64,000 nt of DNA from Streptomyces sp. JJ66 (GCF_019303495.1 NZ_JAEVFI010000001.1:124001-188000); one strand, 5' to 3'; shown: positions 44,490-54,205, counted from the first letter of the stretch. Numbers and translations: made by a program. Notes: generated from the letters alone by a model not told the origin.

Positions 44490-45944
44490 TCACCCGCTCG
44501 TGGCAGCCCGCCACAGCAGGTGCACGGCGTACGAGCGCCACGGCCGCCAGGGTTCGGCTCGCGCGCGGGCGGCGGCCCGGCCGGTGGGGGCGCCGAGCGC
44601 GGCCAGGCCGTGCCGCAGGCCCGCGTCGCCCGGCAGGAAGACGTCCGGGTCGCCGAGCGCCCGCATGCGCACGTACCCGGCCGTCCACGGGCCGACGCCG
44701 CGCAGGGCCAGCAGCCGTGCCTCGGCGTCGGCGCGGTCGGCGCCCGGGTCCAGCTGGACGGTGCCGTCGGCGAGTGCGGCCATCACGGTGCGCAGCGCGG
44801 CGCGGCGGGCGCCGGGCAGGCCCAGATCGGCCAGGTCCGCGCCCGCGAGCGTGCGGGGGCCGGGGAACAGGTGGGTGAGGGTGCCGTCGGCGGCGGGCAG
44901 CGGCTTGCCGTGCGCGCGCACCAGGCGGCCCGCGAGCGTGCGGGCGGCGGTGACCGTGACCTGCTGGCCGAGCACCGCGCGGGCGGCGAGTTCCGCCCCG
45001 TCGGCGGCACCGGGCGAGCGGACGCCGGGGTGGGCGGCGGCGAGCGGGCCGAGCAGCGGGTCGGGGCCGATCCGCTCGGTGACGGCCTCGGGGTCGGCGT
45101 CCAGGTCGAACAGGCGGCGCAGCCGCTGTACGGCGGTGGCGAGGTCCCGCACGTCCGCCAGGTGGAGGCGGCACGGGAGCCAGCCGGGTCCGCCGCGCTC
45201 GCCGACCTCGGCGACGGCGTGGGCGTGCGGCAGGGCGAGCGTGCGGCGATAGCGGCGGTCGCCGGGCTGCCCGCTCATCTCCTCGACGCCGGGAACGGCA
45301 CGCGGGGCGAGGAAGTCGAAGACGCCGCGCGTGTCATAGGCGCCCCGGTAGGCGAGCCGGAGCGCCACCCCGTCGCCGTCCTGGGGCGGGTCCTTGGCGC
45401 CGCGCAGGCCGGACGGTGTGGTGGCGTACACCGTCCGCACCGTGTCGTTGAACTGGCGGACGCTGGCGAAACCGGCCGCGAACGCGATCTCGGTGACCGG
45501 CAGCGCGGTGGTCTGGAGCAGCACCCGGGCGGCGTGCGCGCGCTGGGCGCGGGCCAGGGCCAGCGGTCCGGCGCCCAGTTCGGCGGTGAGCTGGCGCTGC
45601 ACCTGGCGCGAGCTGTAGCCCAGCCGGGCGGCGAGCCCCGCCACGCCCTCGCGGTCCACGACGCCATCAGCGATCATGCGCATGGCCCGGGCGACGGCGT
45701 CGGCGCGCACGTTCCACTCCACGGACCCGGGCACGGTGTCGGGGCGGCAGCGGCGGCAGGCACGGTAGCCCGCACCCTGGGCGGCTGCGGCGGAGCGGTA
45801 GAAGGTGACGTGGTGCCGCTTGGGCGTCAGCGCGGGGCAGCTCGGGCGGCAGTAGATGCCGGTGGTGCTCACGGCCGTGAAGAAGGTGCCGTCGAACCGG
45901 GCGTCCCGGCTGCGGACCGCCTCATACCTGCTGTCGTCGTCCAT
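44490..45944 (-). CDS. Ada-type N-terminus, AraC HTH and AlkA-type DNA glycosylase fusion
   Basis: 484 residues. Ada N-terminal domain with metal-bound Cys (GIYCRPSCPALTPKRHHVTFYRSAAAAQGAGYRACRRCRPD), which takes methyl groups from phosphotriesters; AraC HTH (about residues 95-175); then AlkA-like N-domain and HhH glycosylase domain (LLALRGVGPWTAGYVRMRALGDPDVFLPGDAGL, with the catalytic Asp). Self-contained alkylation sensor and repair enzyme. Its ATG overlaps the stop of the broken MFS gene (TGATG), so it once was, and may still be, expressed from the promoter upstream of that gene. Confidence 0.93.
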   Translation of the reverse strand: MDDDSRYEAVRSRDARFDGTFFTAVSTTGIYCRPSCPALTPKRHHVTFYRSAAAAQGAGYRACRRCRPDTVPGSVEWNVRADAVARAMRMIADGVVDREGVAGLAARLGYSSRQVQRQLTAELGAGPLALARAQRAHAARVLLQTTALPVTEIAFAAGFASVRQFNDTVRTVYATTPSGLRGAKDPPQDGDGVALRLAYRGAYDTRGVFDFLAPRAVPGVEEMSGQPGDRRYRRTLALPHAHAVAEVGERGGPGWLPCRLHLADVRDLATAVQRLRRLFDLDADPEAVTERIGPDPLLGPLAAAHPGVRSPGAADGAELAARAVLGQQVTVTAARTLAGRLVRAHGKPLPAADGTLTHLFPGPRTLAGADLADLGLPGARRAALRTVMAALADGTVQLDPGADRADAEARLLALRGVGPWTAGYVRMRALGDPDVFLPGDAGLRHGLAALGAPTGRAAARARAEPWRPWRSYAVHLLWRAATSG

Positions 45945-47164
45945 CACTCCTTCAGTCTGCGCCGTCGGCGGCGTCCGGACTGGCGGAAATCGGACCCGGC
46001 CATGACGAGGTACGGAACGGCTCCGGCCGCGAACAGCAGAGCGGGCCCGGCGGCCTGGGAACCCAGCGCGTACCCGGCGAAAGCCAGCACCGAGAAGACC
46101 TCCGTGCCGAAGCCCGCGAGGGAGGTGACCGTCGCCCGCGCCCGGTCGCCGACGGCGGCCTGCACGCGGGCGTCGGCCAGGGCCATCGTCCACTCGAAGA
46201 CGCCGAACGCGGCGGCCACCAGCACCAGGCCGCCGGGGTGCCCGCTGAGCGCCCCCGCCGCCAGGCACAGCGCCCCCGCTGCCAGCACCGGGCCCGCGCG
46301 GCGCGGCCCGCGTCCGGCCAGCCAGCCGCCCGCCGCCGCTCCCGCCGTCACCACGCCGACGAGCAGGGGCAGCGCGGCGGGCCCGGCGCCCGTGGCGTCC
46401 ACCAGTAGCGGCACGTACTCGTCCAGCGAGTTGAACCCTCCCCCAGCTGGAGCAAGGGGATTCCTGGCTCACGCTGCCTGCGGGTCTGCGACCCGACAGG
46501 TCTTCCACGATCAACACCAGCCGGGTTGGAACCAGCCCGGTTTGGTACAGCAAAACTTGGAGATGCGAGTGCCGTCTTGGTTCTCGATCAGCACGGTGTA
46601 CGCGCTTGGTTCTCGCCACGCACATCCCGCACCCTACCCGCTCAGGCGGCGGTCTTCCGTCCCAAGGGCGAAACCCCGCTTCCTGCCCTGCTCCGCAGGA
46701 GTCCAATTCCACCCCGGCCAGAACGCCGGGGCATCCTCTGAGGTAGCCCGGTGAAGCCGGTGACGACACCGCAGAACAGCACCGCTCGGCGCGCGGCGGG
46801 CGTGTACCGCACCTCGCGCAGCACGGTGCGGAAGCTGGGCGCCTCCTCGCCGTCCACCGGGGCCGGGGAGTCCGGCAGGGTGCGGGCGACCAGCGCGCAC
46901 GCCACGGTGGCCGCGACGCTGGCGGCGCGGGAGCAGGTCGGCCAGGACGCCCGAGGGCACCTCGAACAGGAAGCCGACCACGGACCAGAGCACGAACAGC
47001 GACGAGATCTCGCCGACCGAGAGCCCGGCGTCCGCGAACAGCAGCGCGTACACCGGGTACAGCAAAATCGCGTCCTCCAGCCCGGCGTAGGCGTACAGCC
47101 TGCGGGCGAGGGCCGCGGCGGAGGACGGGGCGGAGCGCGAGGAGGGTCAATGTCGTCGGCGCAT
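45944..47164 (-). pseudogene. MFS transporter, broken by stop, deletion/frameshift and an insertion
   Basis: N-terminal part LYAYAGLEDAILLYPVYAL and GLSVGEISSLFVLWSVV ending FEVPSGVLADLLPR. The reading frame then jumps by one into ASVAATVACALVARTLPDSP, skipping about 100 residues normally present (helices 3-6). The sequence runs to FCGVVTGFTG, is cut by a 311-bp insertion, and resumes FNSLDEYVPLLVDATGAG to the end at 45944. The only upstream in-frame ATG (47164) meets TGA after five codons. The three lesions make function implausible. Confidence 0.85.
46439..46749. mobile_element. 311-bp non-coding insertion with subterminal hairpins (IS200/IS605-like remnant or structured RNA element)
   Basis: Exactly interrupts the MFS codons so that joining its flanks restores ACCGGG-TTCAAC in frame; CCC is shared at both ends, so no clear target duplication. 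Hairpins lie at both ends (46439-46460 with TCCCC/GGGGA arms, 46712-46731 with CCCCGG/CCGGGG arms) and inside (46481-46495, 46521-46540). No transposase is encoded. Subterminal hairpins without a duplication fit non-autonomous IS200/IS605 elements; omega-RNA or HEARO-type structured inserts are alternatives. Confidence 0.6.
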
Positions 47165-47280
47165 GCCCCGAGCTTACGCCGCGTCCGCCCGCCGCCGTAA
47201 GGGTTCTCCGGCGGCGGGCGCGCGGCGGCCTACTGGCGGCAGACGCGTGCCGGGCTGCCGGAGGCGGACGCGCGCCGGGT

Positions 47281-49347
47281 CTAGGTCAGGGGGCAGACGA
47301 ACTCGCACCACACCGACTTGCCCGTGCCCCGGGACTCCACGCCCCACACGTCGGCCAGCCGGTCCACCAGGAGCAGGCCGCGTCCGGTCAGGCCGGTGTC
47401 CTCGTCGGCACCCAGCTCGGGCTGGACCGGGGAGGTGTCCTCGACCTCCACCCGCACCCGCCGGTCCGCGCCGCCCAGCAGGCGGAAGGTGACCACCGCG
47501 CCGCCGTCGGTGTGCCGCAGCGCGTTGACGGTCAGCTCCTGCGCCGCCAGCTCGACGGCGTCCGCGCAGGGGTCGGCGTTCCACGCGCGCACCGCCGTGC
47601 GGGCCATCTGGCGCACGCCCGCGACCGCGTGCAGGTCGCCGGGTGCCACGTGCTGGTGCAGGCGGCGTCCGGGCCGTGGGGCGGGCGCGGTGGCGCGGCG
47701 CAGCAGGACGAGGGCCATATCGTCGGCTCCGGCGCGGTCCCCGGGCAGCTCGCACAGCCAGTCGGCGAGCTTGCGCAGGTCCTCGGGGCCGCGCCCGGCG
47801 GCGTCCCGCAGTTCGCGCACACCGTCGTCCAGGTCCGCGCCCGGCCGCTCCACCAGCCCGTCGGTGAACATCAGCAGCGTCTCCCCCACCTCCAGCTCGA
47901 CGGAGGTGACGGGGAAGTCGAGCGGCCCCAGGTGCGGCAGACCCAGCGGCAGGGCTCCGGCGACGGGCAGCGCGCGGCAGCCGCCGTCGCGGCGCAGCAG
48001 CAGCGGGTCGAGGTGACCGGCGCGCACCAGCCGCAGCCAGCCGCTGGAGGGGTCGGCCTCGGCGTACAGACAGGTGGCGAAGCGGTCGGTGTCCAGGTCG
48101 TGCAGGAAGGTGGAGGCGCGCGCGAGCACCGTGGAGGCGGTGTGGCCCTCGGCGGCGTAGGCGCGCAGCACGATGCGCAGCTGGCCCATGACGGCGGCGG
48201 CGTGCGTGTCGTGACCCTGGACGTCTCCGATGACGGCGGCCACGCGACCGCCGGGCAGCGGGATGAGGTCGTACCAGTCGCCGCCGATGTCGCGGCCCTG
48301 CCGGGCGGGCCGGTAGCTGACCTCGGTGCGCAGGCCGGGCACGGCGGGGATGCTGTGCGGCAGCATGAAGCGCTGCAGGCTCTCCGCCAGTTCCAGCTCC
48401 TGCTCGTAGAGCATCGCCCGCTGGAGGCTCTGCGCGATGGTGCTGGCCAGTGCGGTGAGCAGGGTCTGTTCGCTGGGCGGGAAGGTGTGCTTCTCGCGGA
48501 AGAGCAGGCCGAGGGCGCCGATGGCCCGGCCCTGCGCGATGAGCGGCAGGTAGGCGGCGGCGGAGGCCCGCAGCGGGGCGATGTAGGGCCACAGCCGTGG
48601 ATAGCGCGTGGCGAACTCCTGCTGCGAGGTGAAGAAGCGCGAGGTCATGGTGCGGGCGACCTCGCTCATCGGGAAGTCGGCGTCGATCCGGGTGTACTCC
48701 AGCTCGGGGACGATGCTGGAGGTGCGGCCCTCGGCCATCTGCCGGATGTGGTGGCCCTCGACGAGGCCCATCATCAGGCTGACGGCGCCCAGGCGGCCCA
48801 TGCCCCGGGCACTCTCCAGCACGCCCACGACATCCCCGACGGTGCGGGCGTGCGCGAGGGCCGCCGTCGTCTCCTCCACGACGCTGGACTCGCGGCTGCG
48901 CTCGGAGTCCAGGGTGAGCCGGTCGGTGGCGTGGCGCAGCTCCTCGGTGGCGTCCCGGACGATGCCGATGATCCGGTGCGGGCGGCCACGGGCGTCGCGC
49001 TGGATGTAACCCTGGGTGTGGGTCCAGCGCGGAGTGCCGTCGCGGCAGCGGATGCGGAAGTAGACGCCGTAGGTGGTGCGGCCGTCTTTCATGGCCTGGG
49101 AGACGAGCGCGTCCAGCCGGGCGGACTCGGCGGGCGGCAGCCGGGCCGCGAGGGCTGCGGGGTCCTCGTCGTACTCGTCCGGGCGCAGGTCCCACACGGC
49201 CAGGCCCGGGACGTCGAGGTGCAGCAGGCCGCGGTCGAGGTCCCAGTCGAAGGTGCCGGTGCGGTTGAGCGCGAGGGAGGTGGCGGCGTCGGCGGGCCAG
49301 GTGCCGGGCGCGGGCAGCGCTCCCGGTACCGCTCCTTGCGTGTCCAT
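47281..49347 (-). CDS. PAS-GAF-PP2C (SpoIIE)-HATPase multidomain regulator
   Basis: 688 residues. PAS with PAC (GVYFRIRCRDGTPRWTHTQGYIQRDARGRPHRIIGIVRDATEE, ending about 135), GAF (about 165-310), PP2C/SpoIIE phosphatase (VSYRPARQGRDIGGDWYDLIPLPGGRVAAVIGDVQGHDTHAAAVMGQL; ADDMALVLLRR), and a C-terminal RsbW-like ATPase (VELAAQELTVNALRHTDG, GLTGRGLLLVDRLADVWGVE). Such proteins control anti-anti-sigma factors in Streptomyces. The ATPase domain can act as its own switch kinase. No sigma or anti-sigma factor is adjacent. Confidence 0.93.
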   Translation of the reverse strand: MDTQGAVPGALPAPGTWPADAATSLALNRTGTFDWDLDRGLLHLDVPGLAVWDLRPDEYDEDPAALAARLPPAESARLDALVSQAMKDGRTTYGVYFRIRCRDGTPRWTHTQGYIQRDARGRPHRIIGIVRDATEELRHATDRLTLDSERSRESSVVEETTAALAHARTVGDVVGVLESARGMGRLGAVSLMMGLVEGHHIRQMAEGRTSSIVPELEYTRIDADFPMSEVARTMTSRFFTSQQEFATRYPRLWPYIAPLRASAAAYLPLIAQGRAIGALGLLFREKHTFPPSEQTLLTALASTIAQSLQRAMLYEQELELAESLQRFMLPHSIPAVPGLRTEVSYRPARQGRDIGGDWYDLIPLPGGRVAAVIGDVQGHDTHAAAVMGQLRIVLRAYAAEGHTASTVLARASTFLHDLDTDRFATCLYAEADPSSGWLRLVRAGHLDPLLLRRDGGCRALPVAGALPLGLPHLGPLDFPVTSVELEVGETLLMFTDGLVERPGADLDDGVRELRDAAGRGPEDLRKLADWLCELPGDRAGADDMALVLLRRATAPAPRPGRRLHQHVAPGDLHAVAGVRQMARTAVRAWNADPCADAVELAAQELTVNALRHTDGGAVVTFRLLGGADRRVRVEVEDTSPVQPELGADEDTGLTGRGLLLVDRLADVWGVESRGTGKSVWCEFVCPLT

Positions 49348-49492
49348 GCCGCACCCCCGGGCCGGAAGGCGATCTCCTTCACTGTGTCACTGTTCGCCCG
49401 ATTCTTCGAGCGGACGAGAGCGGTGATCTTGGAGACCATCGCAACCGGGACGGACGACGGCTGCCAGCGCGTGTGCGGAACCGCGTCGCGGC

Positions 49493-50599
49493 TCACGGGC
49501 GGCGGCGGGTCCTCAGGCGGGAGCGGATGTCCCCCGGAGGCAGGAAGCGGGCCCACCGTTCGGGGAACTCCGCGGGGGCCGCAGCGCCGGGGCCGTCGTC
49601 GTCTTCGGCGTCGTCCTCACCCTCCGGGCCGGGGTCCTCGTCCCCGTGGCGGCGGCGGGCTTCGGCGGCGGCGACGAGGGCCGCGGCGTCCTGTTCGCGC
49701 TGCCGCTCGCGGGCGCGGCGGGCGGCAGCGGTGGCCACCGAGGGCCACACTCGGTCCACGGCCGCGTTGACGGCCGCCCCCACCAGCACCGCGAACGCGG
49801 AGATGAAGATCCACAGCAGCACGGCGACGGGCGCGGCGAGCGAACCGTAGATGGTCGGCCCCTCCACCTGACTGGTGAGGTAGACGCGCAGCAGGAAGCT
49901 GCCGCCGCCCCACATCAGCAGCGCGACCAGCGCGCCGGGGATGTCCTCGCGCCAGGGCGAGCGCACCGGCACCGAGACGTGGAACAGCGTGGTCAGGAAC
50001 GCGACCGCCAGCAGCAGCACCGTCGGCCAGTAGAAGACGCGGACCAGCAGTTCCGCCTGCGGCACCCACCCAATCACCGTCTCCGGGCCGACGACGAGCA
50101 GCGGCAGCGCGACCGCGCCGAGCAGCAGCGCGACCAGGTAGAGCAGGAAGGCCACCAGCCGGGTCTTGACGATGCCGCGCTGGCCGTCGAGCCCGTACAT
50201 CACCGTGATGGTGTCGATGAAGACGTTCACGGCCCGGGAGCCGGACCACAGCGCGAGGGCGAAGCCGAAGGAGATGATGTCGGGCCGCCCGCCACGGATG
50301 ACGTCGTCGATGAGCGGCGCGGCGACCTCGTTGACGCCGCGCTCGGACAGCACGGTGGCGGAGGCGTCGAGGATGTTGACGCGCACCGAGGCGATGGTGT
50401 CGGTGCCGATCCAGGCGTCGAGGTAGCCGAGCAGGCCGATGAGGCCGAGCAGCAGCGGCGGCAGCGAGAGCAGGGTAAAGAACGCCGCCTCCGCCGCCAG
50501 GCCGAGCACGCGGTACTCGACGCAGGAGCCCACGGTGTCCTTCAGCAGCAGCCAGATCATCCGCCGCTTGGGGATGTTCCGGTACAGACTGCTCACCAT
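49493..50599 (-). CDS. YihY/BrkB-family membrane protein
   Basis: 368 residues. Six membrane segments between about 30 and 290 with the family signatures GLAAEAAFFTLLSLPPLLLGLIGLLGYL, IISFGFALALWSGSRAVNVFIDTITVMYG, PWREDIPGALVALLMWGGGSFLLRVYL and GSLAAPVAVLLWIFISAFAVLVGAAVNAAVD, then a charged cytoplasmic tail rich in Arg and acidic residues. The ATG at 50599 is where conservation begins. Often annotated as ribonuclease BN in error; true function is unknown. Confidence 0.9.
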   Translation of the reverse strand: MVSSLYRNIPKRRMIWLLLKDTVGSCVEYRVLGLAAEAAFFTLLSLPPLLLGLIGLLGYLDAWIGTDTIASVRVNILDASATVLSERGVNEVAAPLIDDVIRGGRPDIISFGFALALWSGSRAVNVFIDTITVMYGLDGQRGIVKTRLVAFLLYLVALLLGAVALPLLVVGPETVIGWVPQAELLVRVFYWPTVLLLAVAFLTTLFHVSVPVRSPWREDIPGALVALLMWGGGSFLLRVYLTSQVEGPTIYGSLAAPVAVLLWIFISAFAVLVGAAVNAAVDRVWPSVATAAARRARERQREQDAAALVAAAEARRRHGDEDPGPEGEDDAEDDDGPGAAAPAEFPERWARFLPPGDIRSRLRTRRRP

Positions 50600-50723
50600 G
50601 GCCCGGCGCCCGGCACGGTGACGGGGGGACGATCGCACTGCTCGCACCCGCTCAACGTATCCGGCCCGGGAGGGACCACACGCACCGGTGACGCCCCGCC
50701 CTCCCCGGCCGTACGGTGTGCCC

Positions 50724-52382
50724 ATGCCGCCGCCGACGCCGCACGCCACCCACACCGTCACCAACCAGCCGCCGCCGCTGGTGGACTACGACGTGTTCAC
50801 CGCCGACGCCCCGCTCACCGAGGCCGTCGAGCGGCACGTCGCGCCCGGGCGGGCGAACGAGGTCCGCGCGGAGCTGTCGGCGCTGGGCCGGGCCGCGGGC
50901 TCGGCGCAGGCGCAGGAGTGGGGCGTACTGGCGAACGAGCACCCGCCCCGGCTGCGCACGCACGACCGGTACGGAAACCGGGTGGACGAGGTGGACTTCC
51001 ACCCGGCCTGGCACGAGCTGCTGCGGCAGGCGGTGGCGTCCGGGCTCACCGACGCCTGGTCGCGCCCCGACGGCCACCTGCGGCGCGCGGCGGGCTTCCT
51101 CGTGTGGGGGCAGGTGGAGGCCGGACACGGCTGCCCGGTGTCCATGACCCACGCCGCCGTGCCCGCCCTGCGTGCCGACCCGGTGCTCGCCGGGCAGTGG
51201 GAACCGCTGCTGACCTCGCACACCTACGCCCCCGGGCTGCGTCCGGCGAGGGCCAAGGGCGGGGCGCTGGCCGGGATGGGCATGACGGAGAAGCAGGGCG
51301 GCTCGGACGTGCGGGCCAACACCACCCGAGCCGAGCCGCTGGCCGAGGACGGCGCGTACACGCTCGCCGGGCACAAGTGGTTCTGCTCCGCGCCCATGTC
51401 CGACGTCTTCCTGGTGCTCGCGCAGGCCCCGGCGGGGCTGACGTGCTTCCTGGTGCCGCGCGTGCTGGAGGACGGCAGCCGCAACACCTTCCGCCTCCAG
51501 CGGCTGAAGGACAAGCTGGGCAACCGCTCCAACGCCTCCGGCGAGGTGGAGTTCGACGGCACCACCTGGGCCCGGCGGGTGGGTGAGGAAGGCCGCGGCG
51601 TGGCCACCATCATCGGGATGGTCGCCGCGACCCGGCTGGACTGCGTGCTCGGCTCGGCCGCGCTCATGCGGCAGGCGGTGGTGCAGGCCATCCACCACAC
51701 CTCGCACCGGGAGGCGTTCGGCGGGCGGCTGGTGGACAAGCCGCTGATGCGCAACGTGCTGGCGGACCTGGCACTGGAGTCGGAGGCGGCCACCGCGCTC
51801 GGGCTGCGGCTGGCGGCGGCCTGCGACGCGGCCGCGGCAGGCTCCCACAGCGAGCGGCTGCTGCTGCGGCTGGCGGTGCCGGCGGCGAAGTACTGGGTGA
51901 CCAAGCGGTGCACGCCAATGGTCGGCGAGGCGCTGGAGTGCCTGGGCGGCAACGGCTACGTGGAGGAGTCCGGCATGCCGCGGCTGCTGCGCGAGGCGCC
52001 GCTGAACTCGATCTGGGAGGGCTCGGGCAACGTCCAGGCGCTGGACGTGCTGCGGGCGCTGCGGCGTGAACCGGGCGCACTGGACGCGTTCCTCGGCGAG
52101 GTGGGCGCGGCGCGCGGCGCGGACCACCGGCTGGACGCCGCCGTGAAGGACCTGCTGGTCGAGCTCGCCGACCTGGACGGCGTCGAGGGCCGCGCCCGCC
52201 GCCTGGTGGAACGCATGGCGCTGGTGCTCCAGGGCGCGCTGCTCGTGCGGCACGCGCCGCCCTCCGTGGCCGACGCGTTCTGCGCCTCCCGGCTGGGCAC
52301 CGGCTGGGGCGCGGCCTTCGGCACGCTGCCGTCATCGCTGGACCTGGGCTCGATCGTCACGCGGGCGTCGCCGCTCGGCTGA
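50724..52382 (+). CDS. AidB-like acyl-CoA dehydrogenase
   Basis: 552 residues from the ATG at 50724; GTG at 50688 would add 12. An N-terminal helical extension (LVDYDVFTADAPLTEAVERHVAP) and GMTEKQGGSDVRANTTRAEP, FLVPRVLEDGSRNTFRLQRLKDKLGNRSNASGEVEF, and LGGNGYVEESGMPRLLREAPLNSIWEGSGNV are those of the AidB branch of flavin acyl-CoA dehydrogenases, linked in E. coli to protection from alkylation. Ada/AlkA lies 5 kb away, but no operon links them. Substrate unknown. Confidence 0.92.
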   Translation: MPPPTPHATHTVTNQPPPLVDYDVFTADAPLTEAVERHVAPGRANEVRAELSALGRAAGSAQAQEWGVLANEHPPRLRTHDRYGNRVDEVDFHPAWHELLRQAVASGLTDAWSRPDGHLRRAAGFLVWGQVEAGHGCPVSMTHAAVPALRADPVLAGQWEPLLTSHTYAPGLRPARAKGGALAGMGMTEKQGGSDVRANTTRAEPLAEDGAYTLAGHKWFCSAPMSDVFLVLAQAPAGLTCFLVPRVLEDGSRNTFRLQRLKDKLGNRSNASGEVEFDGTTWARRVGEEGRGVATIIGMVAATRLDCVLGSAALMRQAVVQAIHHTSHREAFGGRLVDKPLMRNVLADLALESEAATALGLRLAAACDAAAAGSHSERLLLRLAVPAAKYWVTKRCTPMVGEALECLGGNGYVEESGMPRLLREAPLNSIWEGSGNVQALDVLRALRREPGALDAFLGEVGAARGADHRLDAAVKDLLVELADLDGVEGRARRLVERMALVLQGALLVRHAPPSVADAFCASRLGTGWGAAFGTLPSSLDLGSIVTRASPLG

Positions 52383-52439
52383 CCCCGCCGCCCGGAGGCG
52401 GGCGCGTGCGGGGCTGGGTGCCCTGGCCCGCGTCCGGCG

Positions 52440-53036
52440 TCAGCCCTGCCCAACCGTCCGGTAGACGTGGACCGCGGCGCTCTTGTCGTTCGTGGCCGTG
52501 GAGACCAGCTCCAGAGTGCGCGGACCGCCGTCCTCCGGGAAGATCCGCTTGCCGCCGCCGAGCAGCACCGGCATGACCATGAGCCGCAGCTCGTCCACTA
52601 GGCCCTCGCTGACCAGGGTGCGGGCGAGCAGGGAACTGCCCAGCACCACTACGTCGCCGCCTTCGGCCGCGCGCAGTTCCCGGACGCGGGCGAGGGCCTG
52701 GCCGCCGGGCACGAGCGTGGTGTTGTTCCAGCTCAGCTCGGATTCGGCGAGGCCGGCGGAGACGACATACTTGGGAAGGGCGTTCATCCGGTCGGCGAAG
52801 GGATCACCGGCCCGCCCGGGCCATGCGGCGGCCATGGCCGTCCAGGTGCGGCGTCCGAAGAGCAGCGCGTCGGCTTTGCCCAGCGCCTCGTCAAAGGCAC
52901 CGCCGATCACCTGGTCATCGAAGAACGGCCCCACCCAGCCGCCGTGCGCGAAGCCGCCGTCGGTGTCCTCGCCCGGCCCGCCCGGCGCCTGCACGACGCC
53001 GTCCAGACTCATGAAGTCGGCCAACACGATGCGCAT
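52440..53036 (-). CDS. RibD C-terminal/dihydrofolate-reductase-like protein
   Basis: 198 residues. MRIVLADFMSLDGVVQAPGG, DALLFGRRTWTAMAAAWP, GGDVVVLGSSLLARTLVSEGLVDELRLMVMPVLLGGGKRIFPE are the NADPH-binding signatures of the RibD_C family. These stand-alone proteins are predicted reductases of unknown substrate and are abundant in Streptomyces. Convergent with the AidB-like gene. Confidence 0.9.
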   Translation of the reverse strand: MRIVLADFMSLDGVVQAPGGPGEDTDGGFAHGGWVGPFFDDQVIGGAFDEALGKADALLFGRRTWTAMAAAWPGRAGDPFADRMNALPKYVVSAGLAESELSWNNTTLVPGGQALARVRELRAAEGGDVVVLGSSLLARTLVSEGLVDELRLMVMPVLLGGGKRIFPEDGGPRTLELVSTATNDKSAAVHVYRTVGQG

Positions 53037-53269
53037 GGAGTTCGCTCCTCATCCTCACTGGGGTCTACGACGATGCAGACGCCTCCGCCGCGCGAAAATC
53101 ATCGCTGGACGCCGAGCGTATGCCGGAGCGCGCGCCGCGCCGGGGGCTGGGCGGGCGCGGAGCCAGGGTTGGCGCGGCAGCGCAGGGGTGGCACGCCTTC
53201 AGGCGGGGAGCTGGTGTGCACGGCACAGCGGGCTCGGGCACCGGGCGGGCGATGTGATGAGATGACGGA

Positions 53270-53893
53270 GTGAACGGTTCTCCCCCGGCGGCGGATACCC
53301 CCGACGCCCCTGCCACCCTCCGCGTCACCACCTGGTCGCTGGAGCAGACGGCGCCGGACGAGCTGCGCCCCGTCCACGAAGCGGACACCCGTACCGCAGT
53401 GCGGATAGAGCGGGCCGGGGTGCCGAGCCCGGAGTTCAGCCGCTTTCTCTACACCGCCGTGGGCGGCGACGTCACCTGGACGGACCGGCTCGGCTGGGAC
53501 CACGCCCGCTGGCGGGCGTTCCTGGAGCGCGCGGGCACCGAGACCTGGGTGGCCTGGGAGCGCGGTACCCCGGCCGGGTTCGTGGAGCTGGACGCGCAGC
53601 CGGACGGCGTAGTGGAGATCAGCTACTTCGGCCTGCTCCCGGCCTTCCGGGGCCGGGGGCTCGGCGGGCGGCTGCTGAGCGTGGGCACCGCCCGCGCCTG
53701 GGACCTGGCGGCACGCTGGCCCCAGCGGGAGCCGACACGCCGGGTGTGGCTGCACACGTGCAGCAAGGACGGGCCGCACGCGCTGCGCAACTACGAGCGG
53801 CGCGGCTTCCGCGTCTTCGACGTCCGCACCGAGGACGAGCCGTACCGTCCGCCACCCGGCCCGTGGCCCGGCGCGTTCCCCGCCGCCCCCTGA
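53270..53893 (+). CDS. GNAT-family N-acetyltransferase
   Basis: 207 residues from a GTG. Acetyl-CoA-binding motif A in ISYFGLLPAFRGRGLGGRLLSVGTARAWDL (RGRGLGG loop), with a C-terminal motif HALRNYERRGFRVFDVRTEDEPYR. The substrate cannot be told. Single gene followed by a terminator. Confidence 0.88.
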   Translation: MNGSPPAADTPDAPATLRVTTWSLEQTAPDELRPVHEADTRTAVRIERAGVPSPEFSRFLYTAVGGDVTWTDRLGWDHARWRAFLERAGTETWVAWERGTPAGFVELDAQPDGVVEISYFGLLPAFRGRGLGGRLLSVGTARAWDLAARWPQREPTRRVWLHTCSKDGPHALRNYERRGFRVFDVRTEDEPYRPPPGPWPGAFPAAP

Positions 53894-53943
53894 CCACCCG
53901 GCCGACCCCACGCCAGCACGCCGCTCACCTGCGGAACAGCGAA

Positions 53944-53977
53944 GAGCCCCACCGCTCCGGCGGGAGTGGCGGGGCTC
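53944..53977. terminator. Terminator between GNAT and DUF397 genes
   Basis: 34-nt hairpin, GAGCCCC paired with GGGGCTC and nearly continuous pairing inside, between convergent genes. Confidence 0.7.
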
Positions 53978-53995
53978 AGAGTGCTGATCGGGCGG

Positions 53996-54205
53996 TCAGC
54001 CGTGCGACTTGGCGAAGGCCACCAGTCCGGCGAACCCCTCGGCCGTCAGGCTCAGGCTCGGGCCGTGCGGGTCCTTGCTGTCCCGGACCAGGAACTCACC
54101 CGTAGCCCGCGCATACTCCGGCGCCCACTGGACGCACTCGCCGCCCATGCCGTTGCTGTAGCTGCTGCTGGTCCAGTCCGGAGCGGAGCTCTCGTTAGTC
54201 ATCAT
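53996..54205 (-). CDS. DUF397 small protein
   Basis: 69 residues. APDWTSSSYSNGMGGECVQWAP and VRDSKDPHGPSLSLTAEGFAGLVAFAKSHG are the DUF397 pattern. Its start overlaps the stop of the HTH-DUF5753 gene by 11 nt. Such pairs (related to WhiJ/AbaA-type loci) recur throughout Streptomyces; the small partner is thought to antagonise or modulate the HTH protein. Confidence 0.92.
   Translation of the reverse strand: MMTNESSAPDWTSSSYSNGMGGECVQWAPEYARATGEFLVRDSKDPHGPSLSLTAEGFAGLVAFAKSHG

Noticed and set aside
49493..50599. Ribonuclease BN annotation for the YihY/BrkB gene
   Set aside because: The family is an integral membrane protein; the RNase BN label is a known misassignment.
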